A stretch of DNA of 22,637 bases, taken from assembly GCA_018383835.1 (NCBI GenBank), contig JAHAWR010000001.1, positions 24,676-47,312 of the forward strand. The letters are read 5' to 3'. The DNA comes from Candidatus Jordarchaeia archaeon. GTDB lineage: Archaea > Asgardarchaeota > Jordiarchaeia > Jordiarchaeales > Freyrarchaeaceae. Made by a program: the position numbers and the translations under genes. The notes below the pieces were generated by a model. That model did no database searches. It had not been told where the DNA came from and saw nothing but the letters and a program-made list of their open reading frames with translations. Position 1 is the first letter of the stretch, and each line of letters starts with the position of its first letter. This document shows, one piece after another, positions 8,171-14,835 of the stretch.

Positions 8171-8626
8171 TCAATATCTTTCGCTCTTAATCTGGGGGGA
8201 TGTGGGCTGCAGCTCTATGTTGTAGTAGCGTGCGTACCTCTTAAATCCGTCAATCCATTTCTTGCTTATTACCCCGATAAGCTTGCCGTTCTTATCCACC
8301 ACTCCCACTCGCTTTATTTTAGTCTTCTCAAACAAATCTTTGATCTCATCTATTGACGTGTCCTCACTCACCGTGATTATGTCGCGAAACATTATGTCTT
8401 TAGCCTTATATTGTCGAGGGTCTTCCTCTCTAGCGATAAGTCGGAATATCGCCCCGTCCGTTATTATACCTACAACATTACCTTCATTGTTGACCACAAA
8501 GACGCTGCTCACCCAGTTGTCAACCATAAGTTGAGCCACTCTAGATAATGAATCATCTTCATTACAAGTAACTATTTCCCTCATGGCAATGTCCAAAATG
8601 GAGAAGGAACGTTTCTCGAACTGCAC
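8171..8626 (-). CDS. Two-CBS-domain (Bateman module) protein
   Basis: A 151-aa protein made of one CBS pair: CBS1 about residues 12-66 (VTCNEDDSLSRVAQLMVDNWVSSVFVV...GIITDG) and CBS2 about 73-130 (ITVSEDTSIDEIKDLFEKTKIKRVGVVDKNGKLIGVISKK), with a polar tail. Such modules usually bind adenosine nucleotides or SAM and report energy or metabolite state; the ligand cannot be read from the sequence. GTG 8626 is chosen because GGAGG lies 9 nt upstream; the ATG at 8633 is in another frame and leads to a short shadow. It is the first gene of the six-gene minus-strand cluster, with a TATA box 37-45 bp upstream, so it may be the sensor of that cluster. Confidence 0.85.
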   Translation of the reverse strand: MQFEKRSFSILDIAMREIVTCNEDDSLSRVAQLMVDNWVSSVFVVNNEGNVVGIITDGAIFRLIAREEDPRQYKAKDIMFRDIITVSEDTSIDEIKDLFEKTKIKRVGVVDKNGKLIGVISKKWIDGFKRYARYYNIELQPTSPQIKSERY

Positions 8627-8662
8627 GGTTCATAACCTCCTCAATATTTAAACTGCTTGGCC

Positions 8663-8671
8663 ATATAAATA
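8663..8671 (-). promoter_or_regulatory. TATA box of the six-gene cluster
   Basis: The minus strand reads ATTTATATGG here, a good archaeal TATA box. The start should fall near 8641, leaving about 15 nt of leader with the SD GGAGGT (8640-8635) before GTG 8626. Confidence 0.55.
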
Positions 8672-8741
8672 GTATTTGTTGCCTCATCGAAGTTGAAGAC
8701 ATATATTGGTAACTGATTTAGTTCTAGGTTCAGGAAGAGCC

Positions 8742-8757
8742 CTCTAAAAAAGGAGGC
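8742..8757 (-). terminator. U-rich terminator after tRNA-Glu
   Basis: The minus strand reads CCTCCTTTTTTAGAGG about 10 nt past the tRNA 3' end: a run of six T inside a weak CCTC/GAGG hairpin. This separates the tRNA transcript from the cluster promoter downstream. Confidence 0.5.
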
Positions 8758-8765
8758 AAATATAG

Positions 8766-8897
8766 TGCCTCGGCCGGGATTTGAATTCCCTCAGCCTCAA
8801 ACGGCTACCCGGGTCAAGGGGTCGAGTGGGCAGGTGTAAGCCTTGAGCCCCTTATGCTTGGCCGTTGTAGCCATTAGGGTGACTACACCACCGAGGC
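8766..8897 (-). tRNA. tRNA-Glu(CTC) interrupted by three small introns
   Basis: After removal of three introns the 75-nt product folds as a standard tRNA-Glu: acceptor GCCTCGG/CCGAGGC, D stem GTGT/GCAT with loop AGTCCGGCCAA, anticodon stem AGGGG/CCCCT with loop CTCTCGA (anticodon CTC), variable TGAC, T stem CCGGG/CCCGG with loop TTCAAAT, and discriminator A. CCA is not encoded. The introns are 8865-8880 (16 nt, D loop after base 17), 8826-8844 (19 nt, between 34 and 35) and 8786-8807 (22 nt, between 53 and 54). Each is supported by a bulge-helix-bulge: central helices GTAG/CTAC and GGGC/GCCC (4 bp each) and CCC/GGG plus a G-A for the third. In all three, both cuts fall after the second base of the three-base bulges. 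The usual 37/38 intron rule would instead give CAA (Leu), which does not fit the short variable loop. BHB outer helices are weak (relaxed form). Confidence 0.85.
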
Positions 8898-8924
8898 ACT
8901 CGAATATTCTCGGTGAGAGGTGCT

Positions 8925-8936
8925 GTTTATTAATGT
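8925..8936. promoter_or_regulatory. TATA element between tRNA-Glu and the JAMM gene, possibly serving both strands
   Basis: GTTTATTAATGT reads as a TATA-like box on both strands (TTTATTAAT plus, TTAATAAA minus). It is about 29-36 bp before the tRNA 5' end at 8897 and 55-63 bp before the TTG of the JAMM gene at 8989, suitable for a tRNA start near 8900 and an mRNA start near 8957. Confidence 0.4.
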
Positions 8937-8988
8937 TTCGTCACACTAAAAAAGAGGTAAAAAAGATCTCTAGAGGGGGGACGATACA

Positions 8989-9633
8989 TTGAAGGTCATT
9001 ATTTCTCCAATTGCTTTATCCAAGGCTCTTTATGTGGCGCTTGACAACAAGGGGGTTGAGGTGGCAGGTTTCCTTGTGGGACGAGTAGAGGAGGATCACG
9101 TTCTAGTGACTGACAGTCTTTGGATGGGCAGCAGAGGGGGAGACGTCCGTGTGGAGCTTGACTTTAACGTCATGGCCAAGGTGACCGAAGAACTGGAAAG
9201 GGAAAGAGGCGGCGAAGTTATAGTTGGATGGTGGCACAGTCACCCCAGGATGGGGGCAGACTTTATGTCAGCAACAGATGTTGAAACGCAACGTGTGTAC
9301 CAAGCCTTTTTCCCGCATGCAGTAGCGCTCATCGTTGACCCCGCAGAATATGAGAAAAGTGGAGTTAACGAGAGAAGCTGCAGCCTTTACAAAATTGTAA
9401 GCGATAGGTACGAGGCGATCCCCCTTGAAACAACATTAGAGTTAAATGAGTTGATTTCAGCAAGTGTGAAGTTCATGAAAAAGGCTCTGGGTAGGTACGC
9501 AGGGGGAGCTGTTTTGACTCAAAAAGCAATGTTTTGCGGGAAAGAAAGACTTGGAAAAAACGGTGAACTATTTATAATTACTCTCTCAATATGGACAATA
9601 ATACTTGTTCTTCTTTTCTGGATTCTCTCCTGA
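8989..9633 (+). CDS. Tail-anchored JAMM/MPN+ metalloprotease-like protein
   Basis: A 214-aa protein. The MPN+ core (about 1-140) has E24, then H83-S-H85-P, S94 and D97, the zinc ligands and catalytic residues of JAMM deubiquitinase-type isopeptidases (Rpn11, CSN5, AMSH, archaeal SAMP proteases). The spacing H85-x8-S94-x2-D97 is one residue longer than the usual H-x7-S-x2-D. Residues about 193-213 (FIITLSIWTIILVLLFWIL) form a single C-terminal membrane helix with nothing after it, so the catalytic domain should face the cytosol as a tail-anchored enzyme. The likely reaction is cleavage of isopeptide bonds or C-terminal extensions of ubiquitin-like modifiers. TTG 8989 is chosen because GAGGGGGG lies about 8 nt upstream and no ATG fits. 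It is monocistronic and convergent with the TrpRS gene; no ubiquitin-like gene is in the window. Confidence 0.85.
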   Translation: MKVIISPIALSKALYVALDNKGVEVAGFLVGRVEEDHVLVTDSLWMGSRGGDVRVELDFNVMAKVTEELERERGGEVIVGWWHSHPRMGADFMSATDVETQRVYQAFFPHAVALIVDPAEYEKSGVNERSCSLYKIVSDRYEAIPLETTLELNELISASVKFMKKALGRYAGGAVLTQKAMFCGKERLGKNGELFIITLSIWTIILVLLFWILS

Positions 9634-9640
9634 GCATTTT

Positions 9641-9663
9641 TAAAAGCTAAGTTAAAAGCTAAG
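9641..9663. repeat. Tandem direct repeat TAAAAGCTAAG x2
   Basis: TAAAAGCTAAG occurs at 9641-9651 and again at 9653-9663, just after the JAMM stop codon in the gap between convergent genes. The meaning is unknown; it may be replication slippage. Confidence 0.7.
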
Positions 9664-9722
9664 CTCCGAACATGAATGGCAGGGAGAAAGGGGAGGCAAA
9701 ACTGGGGAAGTTTATTTGAAGG

Positions 9723-10853
9723 TTACGGTCGACTTATTCCGGGTCTACAGGTGGGTGATACACTATTTTCTTCTAAAATCTTGCGGGCAAGGTCTACCAT
9801 TTTACGCTTTCTTAAGTTATGTTCCCTAATCCATGCTGCAATTTTCTCAAAAATCATTGCTTTACAGTCTCCACATATTAACTCGCCACTTGTGCACCTA
9901 TGGTAAATATCCTCAACAAGTGAGTCGTCATCTACGCGGAAGAAAGCTAACTCGTAAACTCTACACTTATGTGGTTCGCCTCCAAGTTCTCTTTGTTCTC
10001 TGATCGTAGGGCGCCCACCTGTCAACGCATTCATTATCTTAAACTTTACGCTTTCAAGGTTCTCGCTAAGTTCAAAGTAGCTCATAGGGTTCCGCTTACT
10101 CATTTTCTCAGAACCGTCGAGACCTCTTATGAGGCGGTGGAAGGTTGCGCTAGGAGGGACAAACTTGTGGTGGGGGTGAAGGCGCCTAGCTATGTCGCGA
10201 GTTAAACGTATATGGGGGTCTTGGTCGGCTCCGACGGGGACTACCACTGGTTTTGGGCCACCGAAGTCTTCATGTTCCGGAAGAAGTATGTCACCTACCT
10301 GCAGTAACGCTGTCATGTAAAGCCCAAAAACGGTCTGTTCTCCGTAAATTGCCTTCATCATGGCTGTCGTGACATGTGCTCCCGCCTCGAACGCTATGTC
10401 CATGACACGCTTTTCCTCCGACTGACGGTAAATGTAGGCTCTTTCTGGGTCAAGCCCTAAAGCCAACATGTCAGCCAGATTATTCACAGCGATCTCAAAT
10501 GACTCTTCGTACGGTATTCTGTTATCACAGAAAGCTTCAACATCAGCGATACAGTAAAAAGCAGTAGCGCCATACTCTTTCTGATAATAAACAATTTGCT
10601 CAGCAGTCGTCAGCGAACCAAGATGAAAGGACCCACTCGGCTTAATACCAGAAAGTACAGCAAAAGATTCACCATTCAATATCGCGTTTAAAATAACATC
10701 GAAACCTCTATGACCAAAAATAATCCCCCTACGAAAATATTTCCCCGGTTTAGGAAGACGTCTAACAATATCGGAACTCATAGGTTCAATCCCGAACTCA
10801 CGAATAAGTTTTTCATAATCGTCAATGCCAGAAACGCTCCACGGATCCAGCAA
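9723..10853 (-). CDS. trpS: Tryptophanyl-tRNA synthetase, archaeal/eukaryotic type
   Basis: Class I synthetase of the archaeal/eukaryotic TrpRS type, which charges tRNA-Trp with tryptophan using ATP. The N-terminus LDPWSVSGIDDYEKLIREFG is the family's opening segment. The HIGH-type signature is PSGSFHLGS, and the KMSKS loop is GSEKMSKRNP. VGADQDPHIRLTRDIA and GLYMTALLQVGDI are further landmarks. A C-terminal CRVYELAFF...ICGDCK segment ends with the anticodon-binding helices. I start it at TTG 10853 (376 aa), six bases after the SD GGGGGTG, because homologues begin at this point. An upstream TTG at 10889 would add 12 residues unlike the family and has no SD. It stands alone, convergent with the JAMM gene. 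The assignment is firm; the start is less so. Confidence 0.95.
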   Translation of the reverse strand: MLDPWSVSGIDDYEKLIREFGIEPMSSDIVRRLPKPGKYFRRGIIFGHRGFDVILNAILNGESFAVLSGIKPSGSFHLGSLTTAEQIVYYQKEYGATAFYCIADVEAFCDNRIPYEESFEIAVNNLADMLALGLDPERAYIYRQSEEKRVMDIAFEAGAHVTTAMMKAIYGEQTVFGLYMTALLQVGDILLPEHEDFGGPKPVVVPVGADQDPHIRLTRDIARRLHPHHKFVPPSATFHRLIRGLDGSEKMSKRNPMSYFELSENLESVKFKIMNALTGGRPTIREQRELGGEPHKCRVYELAFFRVDDDSLVEDIYHRCTSGELICGDCKAMIFEKIAAWIREHNLRKRKMVDLARKILEENSVSPTCRPGISRP

Positions 10854-10952
10854 CGCGCACACCCCCGCAAAATCAAGCCAAACAGACAAAATAAAAATTT
10901 CCAGTTAAGCCATTAACAAACAACCACAATTAACAAAGAGGAAAACACACCC

Positions 10953-10963
10953 AAAACAAAAAA
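10953..10963 (-). terminator. U-rich terminator after tRNA-Phe
   Basis: The minus strand reads TTTTTTGTTTT starting about 10 nt after the encoded CCA of the tRNA, a typical archaeal oligo-T stop signal without a hairpin. Confidence 0.55.
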
Positions 10964-10972
10964 TGAGGCATG

Positions 10973-11127
<155 letters not shown>

Positions 11128-11148
11128 TCTCTTCAGTTGCAAAAATAA

Positions 11149-11157
11149 TATTTAAAA
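11149..11157 (-). promoter_or_regulatory. TATA box of tRNA-Phe
   Basis: The minus strand reads TTTTAAATA here, 27-35 bp before the first base of the tRNA at 11122, the expected archaeal spacing. Confidence 0.55.
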
Positions 11158-11208
11158 TTTTTCTTGTTTTTCATCAATGTTTTTCGAAAAAAGTTTAAGA
11201 GAGGAAAC

Positions 11209-11517
11209 CTATTTCAAGGACATCTCGATAAATATTTCTTCTGGAATGCGTATTCTCATTATCTGTTTCAGCGTGCGTTCATCAGGGTCATGGAGGACTA
11301 TCAGGCGTTTGTGGACACGCATTTCCCACTTATCCCATGTAGCTGTTCCTTGTCCCGACGGCCCCTTTCTTACTGGGACACGGAGCCTTTTTGTTGGTAG
11401 GGGTATTGGGCCAGCTATTCTTACACCTCTTTTCTTGGCTAGCTCTTTAATTTGGTTGCAGACCGCGTCCAGCTTTTGGTGGTCTGTGCTTGAAAGCTGA
11501 ATTACCGTTTTTTGCAT
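11209..11517 (-). CDS. rps10: Small-subunit ribosomal protein uS10
   Basis: 102-aa uS10, the usual archaeal length, part of the 30S head domain. Landmarks are LSSTDHQKLDAVCNQIKELA, the GPIPLPTKRLRVPVRKGP loop, and WEMRVHKRLIVLHDPDERTL ending in MRIRIPEEIFIEMSL. I chose ATG 11517 because AGGTGG lies 5 nt upstream and it gives the canonical MQKT...LSSTD start; the GTG nine bases further up would add three residues. In many archaea uS10 follows the EF-1A gene; here its upstream neighbour, 69 bp away, is the MTA phosphorylase, with a TATA-like stretch (minus-strand CTTTTTAAC near 11570-11578) that could drive it alone. Confidence 0.97.
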   Translation of the reverse strand: MQKTVIQLSSTDHQKLDAVCNQIKELAKKRGVRIAGPIPLPTKRLRVPVRKGPSGQGTATWDKWEMRVHKRLIVLHDPDERTLKQIMRIRIPEEIFIEMSLK

Positions 11518-11586
11518 TAGCGCCACCTTTCCTACTAGGTGAAATGCAAGTGTAGTGATAATGAAGGGGGTTAAAAAGTTTTTGAG

Positions 11587-12441
11587 TTAGTATAGGGCAA
11601 AGTCCAAAACCTTACTGCAGGAACAGTTTCTTTCCTTAGGTATTGCTTCCACGACTCTGTAAAGTAGCTTTCTCACTCTTTCTATGTTTTCACGCATACT
11701 CTTCGCGACCTGTTCCGCTGTGACAGGTCTTATCCCGTAAACGTCGACGTCTGTTGGCATAGCTATAGTAGCGAAACAAATTTCTGCCTCCTTAGCCAAG
11801 ACGCATTCCGGATAGGCTGTCATTCCGACTACAGAGAAGCCTTGGTTTTTATAGAAGAGACTTTCTGCTCGGGTTGAGAAACGTGGACCGTTTATGCAGA
11901 CGTATGTTCCTTCTTCGTGTATTTTGTAGTCGAGTTCGCGTGCGCAGTCGATTATTATTTTTCTTAGTTCAGGGCAGAATGGGTCTGCGAATTCCACGTG
12001 TCCTACGACTCCTCCTTCGAAGAATGTGTCTTTTCTTTGTCCGAATGTTCTGTCGAAGATCTGGTTAACTATGACGAATTCCCCGGGTTTAATTTTTTCT
12101 GGCTGGAGACTACCGCATGCTGCTGGGGAGATTATTCTTTGTACGCCTAGGCTTTTTAGTGCCCATATGTTTGCTCTGTAGTTTATTTCGTGTGGTGGGA
12201 TGGTATGGTGCCTTCCGTGCCTAGCGAGGAAGGCGACTTTCCTTCCTTTCACTAGCCCTACGATTATATTGTCCGATGGGGGGCCATAGGGGGTGTAAAC
12301 TTTAATTTCTTTTGCGACTGAGAATATTGCAGGGTCATAGTTTCCTGTTCCGCCTAGGATGCCGATTTCGCATGGTAGAAGTTCTTCTATTTCTTCTTTA
12401 GTTGCGTTTATCGGTACATATAGTGGGAAAATTTTTCTCAA
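11587..12441 (-). CDS. mtnP: S-methyl-5'-thioadenosine phosphorylase
   Basis: 284-aa purine nucleoside phosphorylase of the MTAP type. It splits methylthioadenosine with phosphate into adenine and methylthioribose-1-phosphate, salvaging the by-product of SAM-dependent polyamine and other synthesis. Motifs in order: GILGGTGNYD (phosphate loop), LARHGRHH, NYRANIWALKSLGV, NGPRFSTRAES, VVGMTAYPE and MPTDVDVY. The C-terminus carries CSCS, the CxC motif known to add disulfide stability in hyperthermophile MTAPs. Alternative activity on other 6-oxo/amino purine nucleosides cannot be excluded. TTG 12441 is the start, with GGAGAGGAGG ending 8 nt upstream. The gap to the dihydroorotase gene upstream is 129 bp, so it probably has its own promoter. 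Confidence 0.93.
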   Translation of the reverse strand: MRKIFPLYVPINATKEEIEELLPCEIGILGGTGNYDPAIFSVAKEIKVYTPYGPPSDNIIVGLVKGRKVAFLARHGRHHTIPPHEINYRANIWALKSLGVQRIISPAACGSLQPEKIKPGEFVIVNQIFDRTFGQRKDTFFEGGVVGHVEFADPFCPELRKIIIDCARELDYKIHEEGTYVCINGPRFSTRAESLFYKNQGFSVVGMTAYPECVLAKEAEICFATIAMPTDVDVYGIRPVTAEQVAKSMRENIERVRKLLYRVVEAIPKERNCSCSKVLDFALY

Positions 12442-12570
12442 GTAGCCAACCTCCTCTCCTAAAAGGTGCTGTAGCTAGTTATTCAGCGGTGTGATTTTTT
12501 AATCTTTTGCCGGCAGAATTGTGGAGGATGATAAAAATGTGCGGGATAAGGGAAGTTTTATGTGGGTCAG

Positions 12571-13863
12571 TTATTTGTTGATTTCGATTATTCTTCCTGT
12601 TCCTTGAGGAGCAACAATTTCTCCTTGCTCCATTACGACAATGCCATTGACTATTGTTATTTCTGGTTTACCCTTCGTTTTCCATCCTTCGAATGGGGAC
12701 AGTTTTGCTTTTGAGTGAAAGTTCTCGGGTTTTATTTTGTCTATCTTTTTTGGCTCAATTATTGTCAAGTCTGCGTCATATCCTTCATCTACTTTTCCTT
12801 TGTTTGTTATTCTGAATATTTGAGCGGGTCTCTCGGAAAAAGCATCTACCAGTCTTTGCAGGGTTATTCTCCCTTTGTTTAGCTGGGTTAGCATTAGTGG
12901 AAGGGTAGTTTCTAGTCCGGGGAACCCCGATGCAGCTTCACAGAATGGGATCTCTTTTTCGGCTTTCTGGTGGGGTGCGTGGTCGCTTGCAACCACGTCT
13001 ATTATGCCTTGGTTGATGGCCTTCCAGAGGGCTTTTATGTCTCTTTTACTCCGTAGGGGAGGAAGAACCTTTAGGGGGGATCCTTCCTTTTCTAGGGCAT
13101 CCTGTGTGAGGAGGAGGTGGTGAGGTGTAACTTCGCATGAGAGTAGGGGGAAGCATGTTTTCATCTTTTTCACAATTTCTACGGTGAACTCTGATGTGAT
13201 ATGGCATAAGTGTAGCTGGCAGTTCGTCTTAATGGCAGGTTCAGTATACGTTAAGGCGGCTATCGTTTCCACGAAGGAAGTGTGAAGCTGAAGGAACTGA
13301 TGAGGGGACGTGTAAGTCTCCTGCAGGGGAAGCTCGGGATGTGCAGCCACTAGTTTTCGGTTTGCGGCAGCGGCTTCGAAAAAAATGTGCAGGGAGGAGG
13401 ATGTTTCTCTTAGGTCTTCAGGGTATACTTTGAAGGCCACTACACCTTCACGTGCTAATTCCCTAATGTCATCTGGTTTGTTAGGGAAAAGAGAGAAAAA
13501 GCCAACATTAACTACAGCCTTTTTGCTGGCGATATGCTTTTTCATTTTGATTATTTTGGCGGAGTTCGTTCTGGGGTTCGTGTTTGGCATGTCGAGGACT
13601 GTTGTCACTCCGCCTGCTGCCGCTGCGCATGTCCCAGTGTAATAGTCTTCTTTGTATGCTTGATTTAGGTCTCTTAAGTGAACGTGCACGTCTATTAGTC
13701 CGGGTAAAACGATTTTGCGGCTGGCGTTTATTATTTTCTCGCCACGTCCTTGGAAGCTCTTGCAAAGTTTAATTATTTTTCCAGAAGATATTACTATTTC
13801 CCCTTCTGTAAGGCGATTTCTCCAAGGGAACTTAGCATTTCTTATGATTAGATCTGGCTGCAT
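12571..13863 (-). CDS. pyrC: Dihydroorotase
   Basis: 430-aa amidohydrolase-superfamily enzyme that closes carbamoyl aspartate to dihydroorotate in pyrimidine synthesis. The metal motif is DVHVHLRD (H60, H62), followed by GGVTTVLDMPNTNP. K145 in VVAFKVYPED is the likely carboxylated lysine, LHLCHITSE supplies a histidine ligand, and VASDHAPH the catalytic aspartate. The C-terminal beta part (GKVDEGYDADLTIIEPK ... VNGIVVMEQGE) is typical of the class I dihydroorotase/allantoinase group. Dihydroorotase is preferred over allantoinase or hydantoinase because of the DMPNTNP and DHAPH contexts. ATG 13863 starts 18 bp after the four-CBS gene, so both are probably cotranscribed. No other pyr genes are in the window. 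Confidence 0.9.
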   Translation of the reverse strand: MQPDLIIRNAKFPWRNRLTEGEIVISSGKIIKLCKSFQGRGEKIINASRKIVLPGLIDVHVHLRDLNQAYKEDYYTGTCAAAAGGVTTVLDMPNTNPRTNSAKIIKMKKHIASKKAVVNVGFFSLFPNKPDDIRELAREGVVAFKVYPEDLRETSSSLHIFFEAAAANRKLVAAHPELPLQETYTSPHQFLQLHTSFVETIAALTYTEPAIKTNCQLHLCHITSEFTVEIVKKMKTCFPLLSCEVTPHHLLLTQDALEKEGSPLKVLPPLRSKRDIKALWKAINQGIIDVVASDHAPHQKAEKEIPFCEAASGFPGLETTLPLMLTQLNKGRITLQRLVDAFSERPAQIFRITNKGKVDEGYDADLTIIEPKKIDKIKPENFHSKAKLSPFEGWKTKGKPEITIVNGIVVMEQGEIVAPQGTGRIIEINK

Positions 13864-13881
13864 GAAGACACCGTTTTTATG

Positions 13882-14682
13882 TTAAGGTAGTGAAAATTTG
13901 TTGGCTACAAGCCTTGTGAAGTCTGTTTTCGTAATTATTCCTACTAGACGACCTTCCTTGCTTACCACGGGGGATGCCTTAATTTTTTCTTTGTTAAATT
14001 TTTCAACAGCAGAGCTTAACTTTTCGTCAGGGTGAAGGGGGGATATTTTCCTCATAACGTTCGAGACCTCTATTTGCTTTATGCGCGTTGTCTGATATTT
14101 TTCTGGGACACTGTCACGGAACTCTGCTAGATACCTCGCAATCATACCCTCTGTTATCAGTCCGACAAGTCGTCCTTCCTCAATGACCGGCAGGCTACTT
14201 ATTCTCTTTTCCAGCATTATTCGTCTTGCGTTCGTTATTCTTTCATATGGAGGTATTGTTATTGGGTTAGGTGTCATGAGCTGTGATACTGTAATGCTTT
14301 TTACTTTTGCACATAGCTTGGTCATCGTGGACTTCGTGACAAGTCCCATTAGCTCCTCTTTATCCATGACAGGAAGTCCGGAGATTCTTTTCTCTAGCAT
14401 GGTTCTTGCTGCGTCCACAATGTCTGATTGGGGAGTAACAGTTATTGGGTTAGGGGTCATAGCGCTTGAAACGTGTATGCTGGATGCTTGAAGCGCGCCT
14501 AATCTGCTTGAGCCTAACCTGTCGAGTATGTCTCTTTCTGTCAGTATGCCGACAAGCCGTCCCTCATTGAGCACTAGGAGGCGTGAAACTCTATTCTTCA
14601 CCATTAAGTCTATTGCAAAAGAGAGAGAGGCATCTTTATCAATGACTATAAGATCTCTTGTCATGACTTCTTTAACCAGCAA
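13882..14682 (-). CDS. Four-CBS-domain protein
   Basis: 266-aa protein formed by two Bateman modules and nothing else. The CBS units run about 1-58, 68-128, 133-192 and 203-262. Each opens with a V-x2-[VAL]-M start and has the GxLVGI/L-[IV]T end (GRLVGILTERDIL, ELMGLVTKS, GRLVGLITEGM, GRLVGIITKTDF). Units 2 and 3 are nearly the same (MTPNPIT...ARTMLEKRISGLPV versus MTPNPIT...ARRIMLEKRISSLPV), also at DNA level, indicating recent internal duplication. Four-CBS proteins usually sense adenosine nucleotides or SAM; the ligand and target are unknown. TTG 14682 is used because AAGGTGA lies about 6 nt upstream. It precedes dihydroorotase by 18 bp and diverges from the HerA-like gene. Confidence 0.9.
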   Translation of the reverse strand: MLVKEVMTRDLIVIDKDASLSFAIDLMVKNRVSRLLVLNEGRLVGILTERDILDRLGSSRLGALQASSIHVSSAMTPNPITVTPQSDIVDAARTMLEKRISGLPVMDKEELMGLVTKSTMTKLCAKVKSITVSQLMTPNPITIPPYERITNARRIMLEKRISSLPVIEEGRLVGLITEGMIARYLAEFRDSVPEKYQTTRIKQIEVSNVMRKISPLHPDEKLSSAVEKFNKEKIKASPVVSKEGRLVGIITKTDFTRLVANKFSLP

Positions 14683-14794
14683 ATGAGTTCACCTTCACTG
14701 AGAATAAAGACCTGAGAACTTTTCATCAAGCGTTTTTATTAAATCTTTTTGAAGATGGACTTGAGAAAAAGAGCGACGAATAAGTGTGGAGGTG

Positions 14795-14803
14795 TTTATA
14801 TTC
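14795..14803 (+). promoter_or_regulatory. TATA box of the HerA-like gene
   Basis: TTTATATTC lies about 33-41 bp before GTG 14836. The start of transcription would be near 14825, with the SD AAGGGGAT at the very 5' end of a short leader. Confidence 0.45.
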
Positions 14804-14835
14804 CTTTCAGAAAGTAGCTTCTAAGGGGATAGCTA

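Noticed and set aside
8766..8897. tRNA-Leu(CAA) with a single canonical intron
   Set aside because: The variable loop is only four bases, the T stem does not pair unless a second intron is removed, and the D loop would be far too long. tRNA-Glu(CTC) with three introns explains every base.
10854..10889. TTG 10889 as the TrpRS start
   Set aside because: The extra 12 residues are unlike the family's start and lack an SD, while TTG 10853 has one.
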